A stretch of DNA of 33,872 nucleotides from an uncultured Lachnospiraceae bacterium (GTDB lineage Bacteria; Bacillota; Clostridia; Lachnospirales; Lachnospiraceae). The notes beneath the pieces were generated by a model. The model had not been told where the DNA came from. It was given only the letters and a program-made list of their open reading frames with translations, and did no database searches. The stretch lies in contig CAMWMS010000011.1 in NCBI GenBank assembly GCA_947175435.1, forward strand, positions 1-33,872, written 5' to 3'. This document shows positions 1 through 8,910 of the stretch, one piece after another (position 1 is the stretch's first letter; every line of letters begins with the position of its first letter). A program made the position numbers and the translations under genes.

Positions 1-2
1 AT

Positions 3-473
3 CCTGATCTGCTCATGCTGGACGAACCTATTAATGGTTTAGATCCCGCCGGTGTCATTGAAATCCGAAATTTACTCAAAAAACTAAGCACATATGAGAA
101 TAAGACAATTCTGATTTCCAGTCATAATCTGCCGGAACTATATCAGGTTGCCACTGATTTCATCATTATCCATGAAGGAGAAATTCGTGAAGTCCTTTCT
201 CACGAAGAACTGGATGACCGGTGCAAATGTTATATTTCCTTAGAAGTTGTCAATGTTAATCACTTGACAGCGGTATTGGAAGAAAAATTGCACACGCAAA
301 ATTTTCAGGTAATGCCGGATAACAGTGTCAAGTTGTTCGATTTTCTGGATGAGAGAGAACGGGTGGGACGGATTCTGCATGAAAACGACGTGATCATCAC
401 AAAAATCGCGGTGTGCGAGACAAGTTTGGAAGACTATTTTATGAGTGCGATCGGAGGAAAGAAAAATGCTTAG
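3..473 (+). CDS. ABC transporter ATP-binding protein, C-terminal part (truncated by window start)
   Basis: The frame is open to the window edge (PDLLMLDEPINGLDP = Walker B/D-loop), followed by the H-loop region ISSHNLPEL. Confidence 0.9.
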   Translation, partial: PDLLMLDEPINGLDPAGVIEIRNLLKKLSTYENKTILISSHNLPELYQVATDFIIIHEGEIREVLSHEELDDRCKCYISLEVVNVNHLTAVLEEKLHTQNFQVMPDNSVKLFDFLDERERVGRILHENDVIITKIAVCETSLEDYFMSAIGGKKNA

Positions 474-1245
474 TTTATTGCGATGCGAATGGTATCAGGT
501 AAGAAAATCATTATTTTTGAAAATTACAGTTATCATTTTGGTAGTTGCATCTGTCATTTTTGGATGCAAGATTACAGACGCCGCTAATATCTCTAATCTG
601 AAAGCATGGGATGAGATGTATCTTCTGTATTTCGGAGGTGGTGTTTACAGCGCGATGAGTGACGGCGCAATGGCTCTGCTGGTAGCCAGTTTATTTGCGG
701 GCTGGATGATCGGCGGAAGCTTTGAAAACCGGGTGATTCAGGAATCCATTTCCTATGGGAAAAAACGAAGCAGTGTCTATCTGGCTAAAATGTTGATGTA
801 CTCAAGCGTAGTGATTGTGCTCTGTCTGATCTATTGGTGTTTTACAGCGCTTCCGGCAGGGCTCAAAAACGGTCTGGGCACAGCGGACATCTGTGGAAAT
901 TTAGTTCAGATCCATTATATTATTGGAATGGTGGTCGCCGGTAGTGTGGCATATATCAGCGTGATCACGATCTGTGGCATAATAGCATTCTTTGTGCGAA
1001 AGACCGGAGCCACAATGGGCCTCTGTTTTGTCGGGATTTTATTCGGCGGAAATCTTTTGGCATCCATCCTTTCCGAAGATATGATAAAGATTGTCAATTA
1101 TACCCCGCTCGGACTATATCGTCATGTATTAAAATTAGATGTAACATTGTCTGATATCTGCCAGACAGTTATAATCAGCCTATTCTGGATCATTCTATTC
1201 TGGACGGTTGGATTTCTTAAATTTCAAAAGACAGAGTTAAAATAG
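466..1245 (+). CDS. ABC-2 type transporter permease
   Basis: Multiple hydrophobic segments; follows and overlaps the ATPase ORF. The ATG at 466 is preceded by GGAGGAAAGAAAA, so it is a better start than 445. Confidence 0.8.
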   Translation: MLSLLRCEWYQVRKSLFLKITVIILVVASVIFGCKITDAANISNLKAWDEMYLLYFGGGVYSAMSDGAMALLVASLFAGWMIGGSFENRVIQESISYGKKRSSVYLAKMLMYSSVVIVLCLIYWCFTALPAGLKNGLGTADICGNLVQIHYIIGMVVAGSVAYISVITICGIIAFFVRKTGATMGLCFVGILFGGNLLASILSEDMIKIVNYTPLGLYRHVLKLDVTLSDICQTVIISLFWIILFWTVGFLKFQKTELK

Positions 1246-1256
1246 TGGAGGAAGCG

Positions 1257-2189
1257 ATGTGGCTTTTGTTTTTTGTCATCAGTGTGTTATGGATTGCTCT
1301 TATCATCTGTTTTGCGGGTTTGAAATTACAGCTGCGCAGCTTAAGGCGGCAGTTGGAATACCGAATCAGCGCGCCGATAAAAAAGCCGCTTGCGCTGGAA
1401 TTACAGGATAACGACCTGATGGCACTGACTGCTACTTTGAATCAGATATTCAAACAGGACGAGGAGTTTCGAAGCATCCAGAACATGCATGAAAGTGAAT
1501 ATAAAGAATTAATTACTAATATTTCTCATGATCTGAGGACTCCGCTGACTGTCCTGAAAGGATACCTGCAGCTATTGGAGCATTGTGAGACTGATGATGA
1601 AGGCAAAAAATATCTGTCCGTCTGTTTTCGGCATACGGATGAATTAGAACGGCGAATCAGGCAGTTCTTTGAATACTCTTATTGGATGAATCAGGAGCAG
1701 GAACCGCAGCTGGAAATATTAAATATAACCAACATGGTTGCTGATATCATGACAGACTTTATTCCGATGTTTGAGGATAAAGGTCTCACGATGTGCCTAG
1801 AGAAAAACACTATCTGCAAAGGGATGGCTGAGGAAGAGATGTTTCGTCGGGTGATGCAGAATCTTCTGAAAAACTGTCTGCAGTATTCTGTTGGTGAAGT
1901 GACGGTTTCCATCACACAAGATACAGATAGACCTATGAGATCCCTGCAAAACTATGCGATCGAAGACAAGATCCGAATCTGCGTCCAAAATCCGATTGCT
2001 GAAGATTCAGAGTTGGATGTATCCAAAATATTTCAACGGTTCTACGTAGAAAAGAAAGAGCGAAACCAGTCCACCGGTCTTGGTTTGTCCATTGTAAAGC
2101 TTCTTGTGGAAAAAATGCAGGGAGAAGTATTTGCCATACGCGATGAGAACCTGCTGAATATCGGTTTTTATCTTAAAACCAGTCTTTAG
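1257..2189 (+). CDS. Sensor histidine kinase linked to the ABC transporter
   Basis: H-box NISHDLRTPLTVLKGYL, N-box MQNLLKNCLQYS, G-box STGLGLSIVKLLVEKM. GGAGG lies just before the ATG at 1257; the ORF can be extended to GTG 1245. Confidence 0.88.
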   Translation: MWLLFFVISVLWIALIICFAGLKLQLRSLRRQLEYRISAPIKKPLALELQDNDLMALTATLNQIFKQDEEFRSIQNMHESEYKELITNISHDLRTPLTVLKGYLQLLEHCETDDEGKKYLSVCFRHTDELERRIRQFFEYSYWMNQEQEPQLEILNITNMVADIMTDFIPMFEDKGLTMCLEKNTICKGMAEEEMFRRVMQNLLKNCLQYSVGEVTVSITQDTDRPMRSLQNYAIEDKIRICVQNPIAEDSELDVSKIFQRFYVEKKERNQSTGLGLSIVKLLVEKMQGEVFAIRDENLLNIGFYLKTSL

Positions 2190-2367
2190 GATATGAATAT
2201 GTGCCGAAGCGGTTACGAATATTCTGCCTTCACTTATTTTAGGGCTATCTGCTATCCTGACTCACGTTCTGTAAAGGGCAGATTGCAGATTCAGCGCGCC
2301 ACTAGTCCGTTTTGTCTCCCTTGCAGCGTGTACATACAGTGATTCCGTTTCGAAACAATATTTTCTT

Positions 2368-2397
2368 TGAAACTTTTTGAACCGATAATCTGTCTAA
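2368..2397 (+). promoter_or_regulatory. Candidate ECF-type (SigV/ECF30-like) promoter upstream of the sigma factor
   Basis: TGAAACTTTT, then 13 nt, then TGTCTAA. This resembles the TGAAAC...CGTCTAA pattern of SigV/ECF30 promoters and lies 34 nt before the sigma ATG. Confidence 0.5.
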
Positions 2398-2431
2398 TGG
2401 GCACAAGTATGAGAAAAGGAGGAAAGCAGAT

Positions 2432-2899
2432 ATGCGAAACAGGAAAGAAGCTTTGATTCGGAGCATATTGCTGGAAAACTATCAGAGTTATTACAGACTG
2501 GCTTTTAGTTATGTGCATCAGGAAGCAGATGCGATGGATATCGTACAGGAAGGGGCATATAAGGCCATGCAGAAAGCTGGAAGTCTGCGGGAAGAGCGTT
2601 TTGCCGGTACATGGATATACCGGATTATGATTAATACGGCAAAAGACTATGTAAAGAAGTATAGGCAAGGATATGAAGCGTTAAATGAAAATATGATAGA
2701 TTCGAATGGACATGATTCGGATATGGATTTGAAAGATGCGGTCGATAAACTCCCAATACAGGAAAAAACTTTGATAATTCTACGGTTTTATGAAGATAAG
2801 CCATTATCCGAGATTGCGGATATTTTGCAGGAAAATTTAAGTACAGTCAAGAGCAGACTTTACAGAACGCTGGAAAAGCTACGCAAGGAACTTTATTGA
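2432..2899 (+). CDS. ECF RNA polymerase sigma factor, SigV-like
   Basis: Region 2 (AFSYVHQEADAMDIVQEGAYKAM) and region 4 (LPIQEKTLIILRFYEDKPLSEIADILQENLSTVKSRLYRTLEKLRKEL). Strong RBS AAAGGAGGAAAG. Confidence 0.93.
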   Translation: MRNRKEALIRSILLENYQSYYRLAFSYVHQEADAMDIVQEGAYKAMQKAGSLREERFAGTWIYRIMINTAKDYVKKYRQGYEALNENMIDSNGHDSDMDLKDAVDKLPIQEKTLIILRFYEDKPLSEIADILQENLSTVKSRLYRTLEKLRKELY

Positions 2900-2937
2900 T
2901 TGAGTAAGTAGACAGAAAGGGAAAGGTGTATTAGAGT

Positions 2938-3855
2938 ATGAATAAACATATGGAAAATAATGATTTAAAAGAGCTGGAAAAAAGGCTTTTGGAAGAAAAA
3001 AAGCATTATCAGGCAATTCCGGTTCCCGAGGAATTGAAAGGAAAACTGGAAGAGGCAACAAAGGCTCCCGGAAAAGTCCATAGATTCCGCATACCCGCAG
3101 TTGTGGCAGCAGCCGTGGTACTGCTTGTTCTTCTACCCAACACCGGAGCGGACATTGCTTATGCGATGGGAAATATTCCGCTCATCGGTAAATTGTTTCA
3201 GGCAGTTACTTTTCGGGATTACCGGTATGAAAGCGAGCGGTTCGATGCAAATGTTGAAGTACCGCAGATCATCGTAGAAGATATGGGGGAGACCGACGAA
3301 GAAACGGAAGACGACTCTATGCAGTTACAGGAAACAATAGAGCAGGTCAATTTTGATATCGAGGAAGTGACGAATCAACTGATTGAAGAATTTAAAGTAT
3401 CGGCGGAACTCGGAGAAAGCTATGGCAGTCTGGAGATTCATCACGAGACGGTAACGGATAATGAACAATACTTTACATTGAAACTTTCTATTTATCAGGG
3501 AGCGGGTAGCGGTTCAGAATCCTATAAATTTTATACAATTGATAAAAAGAGTGGCAAACAGATTCAAATTGTGGATTTGTTCCAGGAAAACAGCGGTTAC
3601 GAGGATGTTATAAGCGAAGATATCCGGAATCAGATGCGGACGGCAATGGCAGAAGATGAGATGAATATGTACTGGGTGGACAATACAGATATGCCGGATA
3701 TAAACTGGGAGGGAATCAAGGAAGACCAGAACTTCTATTTTGACGGGAAAGGAAATATTGTCTTCATTTTTGATGAATATGAGGTTGCACCCGGTTATAT
3801 GGGAGCGCAGGAATTTATGGTGGAGAGGTCTGTATTTGAAAATCTTTTGAAATAA
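2938..3855 (+). CDS. RsiV-like anti-sigma factor (single TM, DUF3298-type extracytoplasmic domain)
   Basis: Directly follows the sigma gene. Cytoplasmic N-terminus, one TM (IPAVVAAAVVLLVLLP), and an extracellular domain ending FYFDGKGNIVFIFDEYEVAPGYMGAQEFMV, typical of RsiV C-termini. Confidence 0.85.
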   Translation: MNKHMENNDLKELEKRLLEEKKHYQAIPVPEELKGKLEEATKAPGKVHRFRIPAVVAAAVVLLVLLPNTGADIAYAMGNIPLIGKLFQAVTFRDYRYESERFDANVEVPQIIVEDMGETDEETEDDSMQLQETIEQVNFDIEEVTNQLIEEFKVSAELGESYGSLEIHHETVTDNEQYFTLKLSIYQGAGSGSESYKFYTIDKKSGKQIQIVDLFQENSGYEDVISEDIRNQMRTAMAEDEMNMYWVDNTDMPDINWEGIKEDQNFYFDGKGNIVFIFDEYEVAPGYMGAQEFMVERSVFENLLK

Positions 3856-3896
3856 ATGGGCGGGCTGATTCGATTATTAAATCAGCCCATTGAAAT
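3856..3896 (+). terminator. Hairpin after the rsiV-like gene, likely terminator with weak U-tract
   Basis: GGGCTGATT (3862-3870) pairs with AATCAGCCC (3880-3888), followed by ATTGAAATTT. Confidence 0.55.
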
Positions 3897-3997
3897 TTAA
3901 GTTTGCTTTATGGACACTAAAATTTGTTTGCTATAAAATTTCTATTGGGATATAACGTAAGTATGGTAATGTTTGGAATATAAAGGTAGGTGATGAT

Positions 3998-4237
3998 ATG
4001 CTGACATTAGAGGGCTATTATGATGGAGAGACTGTTCGAACCCTGGGAAAAATTCGTGCACAGAAAAATCAAAAGCTAATTATCATAATATTGGATGAAT
4101 TCGTTGAGGAAATTCCTCAAAAGAAGAATGTGCATACTGCAAGAGGTATGCTGGCAAAGTACGCAGATTCGAACTTGAGGGAGCAGGAAGCGACAGCTTG
4201 GGATAAAGCGGTGGTAGAAAAATATGGTAATGTTTGA
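3998..4237 (+). CDS. Type II antitoxin-like small protein (orphan)
   Basis: 79 aa. MLTLEGYYDGETVRTLGKI...ARGMLAKYADSNLREQEATAWDKAVVEKYGNV resembles small antitoxins commonly seen in Clostridia. No toxin ORF is adjacent. Confidence 0.6.
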   Translation: MLTLEGYYDGETVRTLGKIRAQKNQKLIIIILDEFVEEIPQKKNVHTARGMLAKYADSNLREQEATAWDKAVVEKYGNV

Positions 4238-4265
4238 CAATAAACAGGGTAAATATGGAGGTTTT

Positions 4266-5012
4266 ATGGAGAAAAGAAATTCTGGAAATAAAAGATGGAA
4301 GATTTGGCTGGCAGCTATTGTCGCTATCTTTGCAATGCTTACGGTCACTTGCACTATTTATGTAAATGATTATTATCGGGCGGATGAGGATGCAAAGCAG
4401 GCTCTTTTGTCTGACGAGGCGGTAAAAGTGGAATGGATAGAAGATAATGTAATAGCTTTTGTGCCGGAAGACGCGGTAGCAGGACTGATATTTTATCCGG
4501 GAGGAAAAGTGGAGTATACGGCATACGCGCCGCTATTGCATGATCTTGCAGAAGAGGGAGTTCTTTGTGTGTTATGCAGGATGCCCTGTAATCTGGCGGT
4601 TCTTGCCCCGGACGCAGCAGAGGGGATGCAGGAGAATTTTTCAGGAATTGAAAAATGGTATATAGGCGGTCATTCTCTTGGCGGTTCTATGGCGGCTGTC
4701 CATGTGGCAGAGCATGCAGATGACTATAATGGACTGATTCTTCTGGCGGCATATTCCACAAAGGATATCAGCAGTTCCGGACTGCAGGCACTTTCGGTTT
4801 ACGGAACGCAGGATGGTGTATTGAACATGGAGAAATACGCAAATAATCTTACGAACCTTCCGGCAGATAGAAAAGAGTGTATCATAGAGGCGGGGTGTCA
4901 TGCACAGTTTGGAAGTTATGGTAAACAGGATGGGGATGGAGCACCGGGAATCAGCGGTGAGGAACAAAGAAAGATTACGAGTGAGGCGATCATGGAACTG
5001 ATTAGGGAGTAG
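4266..5012 (+). CDS. Alpha/beta hydrolase, membrane-anchored or secreted
   Basis: N-terminal TM followed by GGHSLGGSMAA nucleophile elbow and a C-terminal CHAQFGSYG motif. Start set at ATG 4266 after GGAGG. Confidence 0.82.
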   Translation: MEKRNSGNKRWKIWLAAIVAIFAMLTVTCTIYVNDYYRADEDAKQALLSDEAVKVEWIEDNVIAFVPEDAVAGLIFYPGGKVEYTAYAPLLHDLAEEGVLCVLCRMPCNLAVLAPDAAEGMQENFSGIEKWYIGGHSLGGSMAAVHVAEHADDYNGLILLAAYSTKDISSSGLQALSVYGTQDGVLNMEKYANNLTNLPADRKECIIEAGCHAQFGSYGKQDGDGAPGISGEEQRKITSEAIMELIRE

Positions 5013-5056
5013 GACAGTACAGCGATAATAAATTTGAATTGGTGGAGGCGTATAGA

Positions 5057-5830
5057 ATGTTACATAAGCTTAATTCATTGCAGTATTCCAATTTAATTGA
5101 TCATGCTAATGCTCATGATTGTGGTTCTGTTTATCCGCTTTCTGTTGCTGAGGGTATTCAGGAAGGAGATATTTTCACTGATTCGCTGCAAGATTATGAG
5201 AAAGTCCTATTTTGGGCGCATAGTGGTTTTGCTTATCTTTCGGGAAATATTGATGAGCATTTTCTGGAAGACATATACGAGCTGATGTTGGATAGAATGA
5301 AATCGAATACGAAACGATTTCTTTTAATGACAAGAGATAAATATGTACAAGAGTTTTTTGAATCAAAAGAAGATGTGATTGAAGAAAAAAGATATTTGTT
5401 CAAGTATTCAGACACGAAAAGATATATGGAATCTTCTTTACCTGACGGCTATGAATTGAAAGAAATAGATAACCGGTTATTAGAGAAAATTTCAGGGAAG
5501 ATTGTACCTTCTCTTTTTTGGAATAATTTAAATGATTTTTCGATAAAAGGAAAAGGGTATTGTATAATTTGTAATAACGATATTGCTTCATGGTCATTTT
5601 CTGCTGCGGTAAGTACGAAAGAAATAGATATCGGAATAGAAACGAAGCCTGAATATAAGCAACAGGGATTAGGGATGATTGTTGCAAATAAGATGATACA
5701 ATACACCACCCAGCAGGCGAAAGAACCTGTATGGGCATGTCATTATACAAATACTGCTTCTGAAAAAATGGCAGAAAAACTAGGCTTTATCAAGGTGTCC
5801 GAGTGCTCTGTTATAAAGAGTAAGTATTGA
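5057..5830 (+). CDS. GNAT family N-acetyltransferase
   Basis: C-terminal acetyl-CoA binding pattern IETKPEYKQQGLGMIVANKMI and NTASEKMAEKLGFIKV. Start chosen at ATG 5057. Confidence 0.8.
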   Translation: MLHKLNSLQYSNLIDHANAHDCGSVYPLSVAEGIQEGDIFTDSLQDYEKVLFWAHSGFAYLSGNIDEHFLEDIYELMLDRMKSNTKRFLLMTRDKYVQEFFESKEDVIEEKRYLFKYSDTKRYMESSLPDGYELKEIDNRLLEKISGKIVPSLFWNNLNDFSIKGKGYCIICNNDIASWSFSAAVSTKEIDIGIETKPEYKQQGLGMIVANKMIQYTTQQAKEPVWACHYTNTASEKMAEKLGFIKVSECSVIKSKY

Positions 5831-5965
5831 GGAAGCATACAACTTTGAATGTATCTTTTTATTGGATAAATCGGTGATTACTTGAATGTTAATATGCGTT
5901 GCTTGTAGCAACGGGCGGTTCTTCATACAATAGTGTGAACAACTGAAAGAAAGGTGGTATCCCTA

Positions 5966-6475
5966 ATGTTAAACGAAAACATTAAAGCAATCAGAAAATC
6001 AAAAGGACTTTCACAGGAAGAGCTTGCCGTCAAACTGAATGTGGTGCGGCAAACACTCTCTAAATGGGAGCGAGGGTTGTCGGTTCCTGATTCTGATATG
6101 TTGATCTGCATATCAGAGGTGCTTGAAACACCCGTAAGTACTTTACTTGGAGAAACTGTTATTGAGTCGAAGGCTGATGACTTAAAAGTGATTTCCGAAA
6201 AACTGGAGGTTATAAACTTACAGCTGGCACAAAGGAATATCATGAGACAAAAAACGTTTCATTGGCTGCTTATCTCATTGTGTGTGGTCATAGTAACAAT
6301 TTTTGCGGTCTTAATAGCATTAAATAGTCCTTACCTAGGTTGGAATTATAGTGACCCTGAAACCGCCGTTGCCGGAGTGATGTTTCATGCATTTGAATGG
6401 ATGTTTGTCAGGTTAGCGCCGATTATCCTTATAGTGGCGATCGTTGGAATTGTCTTGACACGGAAGAAAGTATAA
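5966..6475 (+). CDS. XRE-family helix-turn-helix regulator with C-terminal TM segments
   Basis: IRKSKGLSQEELAVKLNVVRQTLSKWERGLSVPDSD HTH, followed by two hydrophobic segments. Confidence 0.88.
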   Translation: MLNENIKAIRKSKGLSQEELAVKLNVVRQTLSKWERGLSVPDSDMLICISEVLETPVSTLLGETVIESKADDLKVISEKLEVINLQLAQRNIMRQKTFHWLLISLCVVIVTIFAVLIALNSPYLGWNYSDPETAVAGVMFHAFEWMFVRLAPIILIVAIVGIVLTRKKV

Positions 6476-6520
6476 AACTGCTCTACTTTTTGGAATAAAC
6501 TGATTGACATATCAAAATGC

Positions 6521-6566
6521 ATTGAACCGTCTTTTGTAAATTGAGCAATAGACGGTTCAATTTCCT
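6521..6566 (+). terminator. Rho-independent terminator-like hairpin
   Basis: ATTGAACCGTCT (6521-6532) pairs with AGACGGTTCAAT (6550-6561), followed by TTCCTGTTT. Confidence 0.6.
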
Positions 6567-6638
6567 GTTTACATTTTGTTGCTTTTTTTTCATGAGATTT
6601 ATGCTAAGATAGCTCCAAAGAGGGGTGTGTACTACAGT

Positions 6639-7319
6639 ATGAGAATATTAGTGATTGAGGATGATACTGCGATTTCTGAGCTGATTTGCATGAATCTGCA
6701 AGCGGCGGGATATGAGACAGAGGCGATCTTTGACGGCGATGCGGCGGAGGCGGCGCTGAAAAACGAAGAGTCAGGCAGCGCCGCGCTGGCGCTGGTCGAT
6801 GTGATGCTTCCGGGGAAAGACGGATTTGAACTAATGGAGGATTTGCAGAGGGCGCAGATCCCGGTGATCTATCTGACCGCAAAGGATGACGTGATTTCAA
6901 AGGTGCATGGTCTGAAAGCCGGTGCGGAAGACTATATCGTGAAGCCGTTTGAAGTATTGGAGCTACTGGTGCGTATCGAGAAGGTTCTGAAAAGAACAGG
7001 ACGGGGACGGGAAAAGATTGTCATCAGAGACGTTGTCATAGATTTAAAGGAGCACAGCGTACTCAAAAACGGTGAAAAGGTGAATTTGAAGCCGATGGAA
7101 TATGAACTTCTGGTGACGTTGGCGCAGAGTAAAAACGTGGCTTTCAGCAGAGAAGAACTGCTTGGCAGGTTGTGGGGTGTCGATTATGTGGGCGAGACCC
7201 GGACGGTGGATGTGCATATCGGGCAGCTTCGTAAGAAACTGGATTTCCATGATGTGATCCGCACGATTTCCAAGCATGGGTATCGACTGGAGGATATGGA
7301 GTATGAAGCTATGGATTAA
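6639..7319 (+). CDS. OmpR/PhoB-family response regulator
   Basis: Receiver domain (VIEDD...LVDVMLPGKDGFEL...YLTAKDD...KPFE) plus winged helix (LKPMEYELLVTLAQ...GETRTVDVHIGQLRKKL). Confidence 0.95.
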   Translation: MRILVIEDDTAISELICMNLQAAGYETEAIFDGDAAEAALKNEESGSAALALVDVMLPGKDGFELMEDLQRAQIPVIYLTAKDDVISKVHGLKAGAEDYIVKPFEVLELLVRIEKVLKRTGRGREKIVIRDVVIDLKEHSVLKNGEKVNLKPMEYELLVTLAQSKNVAFSREELLGRLWGVDYVGETRTVDVHIGQLRKKLDFHDVIRTISKHGYRLEDMEYEAMD

Positions 7320-8688
7320 AATGTCTGCTATAACAGCGGCGGTGCTGCTTGTGAGCACGGGTATATCAGGGGCGGCGGTCATTTACCATTCGGCACGCTA
7401 TAATAAGGAAAAGACGATAGAAAACTATGAACAGCAGCTTAATGTGGCGGCATATGCAGTCAGCAGAGAACTGGAATATGAACCATTCCAGAATTTCAGC
7501 GAAGCGACCGCCAACGCCTATTATCATTATGTGATAGAAAAATATGACGCTTCTATGTATATTTTAATTGAAGGAGAGCAGGTACTCTGTAATCTGACGC
7601 CATATGAACTGAATAACCCCGGAGATGACAGATGGGGTGGAGTAGAAGCATATCATATGATTCAAAAGCTTGACAACAGGTATATTCTGGTGATGGGAAT
7701 TAGAATGCCGGTTGCGGGCAGCGATGAATATAAGCTGGTACTGGTACGGGATATTTCCAAGATCTATAAAGATATCCGTGCACAGGCTTTTTTTTATGTC
7801 CGTATCTATCTGGCGGCAGTTCTGATGGCAGTGGTTTTGGTTTTTCTGATGATAAAGAAAGCTCTAGCGCCTTTACGGGAATTACAGCGTGCGGCACAGG
7901 ATATCAGTGAGGGCAGACTGGAAAGGCGTGCAAAGGTGCATACAAGTGATGAAATCGGAGACATGGCAGCAGCTTTTAACGGCATGGCAGCGCAGATTGA
8001 AAATCAGGTTACGGAGCTGTCGCTGGAATCGGAGCGGCGCAGACAGATGTTAGGCAGCCTGACGCATGAAATGAAAACGCCGATGACTTCCATTATGGGC
8101 TATGCTGATTCCCTTCTGCATGTAAACCTGAAAAAAGATCAGAAAGAAAGCGCACTACAGCATATTTATACGGAATGCGGCAGGCTGGTGCGTATCAGCA
8201 GCAAATTGATGAGCCTGATCGGGATGTATGATAATGACAGTATCTGTATGGAAGAAGTTTATGTTGATGATTTGTTCTCTGCCGTTGCCGAAATGGAAGA
8301 GAATAATTTAAAAAAGAAAAATATGACGCTCAGCTATTCTTGCCATATGGATAAGAAGATTATGGACAAAGATTTGATGATAAGTTTATTGACTAACATA
8401 GTCGATAATGCGGTAAAAGCAAGCAAAACCGGTTCAGACATTATTATGGAAGCAAAAGAAGACAGAATTACAGTGCGCGATTTTGGCTGCGGTATCCCTG
8501 AGGATGAGATCCCCAGGGTAACAGAAGCTTTCTATATGGTAGATAAAGCCCGCAGCAGAAAGGCAGGAGGTTGCGGACTGGGACTGGCGCTGTGCGGTAA
8601 GATTGCAGAACTTCATGGGGCGGAACTTGAGATAACAAGCAAGGAAGGAGAAGGAACTGAGGTGTCGGTTATTTGGGGGAATGTGTAA
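7303..8688 (+). CDS. HAMP-domain sensor histidine kinase
   Basis: Two TMs, HAMP (PLRELQRAAQDISEGRLERRAKV), H-box LTHEMKTPMTSIMGYADSL, G-box GGCGLGLALCGKIAELHG. Overlaps the response regulator end. Confidence 0.94.
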   Translation: MKLWIKMSAITAAVLLVSTGISGAAVIYHSARYNKEKTIENYEQQLNVAAYAVSRELEYEPFQNFSEATANAYYHYVIEKYDASMYILIEGEQVLCNLTPYELNNPGDDRWGGVEAYHMIQKLDNRYILVMGIRMPVAGSDEYKLVLVRDISKIYKDIRAQAFFYVRIYLAAVLMAVVLVFLMIKKALAPLRELQRAAQDISEGRLERRAKVHTSDEIGDMAAAFNGMAAQIENQVTELSLESERRRQMLGSLTHEMKTPMTSIMGYADSLLHVNLKKDQKESALQHIYTECGRLVRISSKLMSLIGMYDNDSICMEEVYVDDLFSAVAEMEENNLKKKNMTLSYSCHMDKKIMDKDLMISLLTNIVDNAVKASKTGSDIIMEAKEDRITVRDFGCGIPEDEIPRVTEAFYMVDKARSRKAGGCGLGLALCGKIAELHGAELEITSKEGEGTEVSVIWGNV

Positions 8689-8910
8689 TTCGTATTTTTA
8701 CCTGACGCAATTTACGTTTTCTTACGCTTTGCGCGGTAAATGTGCAGAGCTGTACTGAACAGTTTCCAAAATGTTTACATTCTGTTGTATACCTTTTACA
8801 GCCGCACAGGATATGCTGTGGATAGGTGATAGCGAAACCGTTTTGTTGAGTTGTGAGAGTGGTCTCGCAAATCCCTATCATATAGGTAAACAGAAAGGAG
8901 TAATGTAGAA

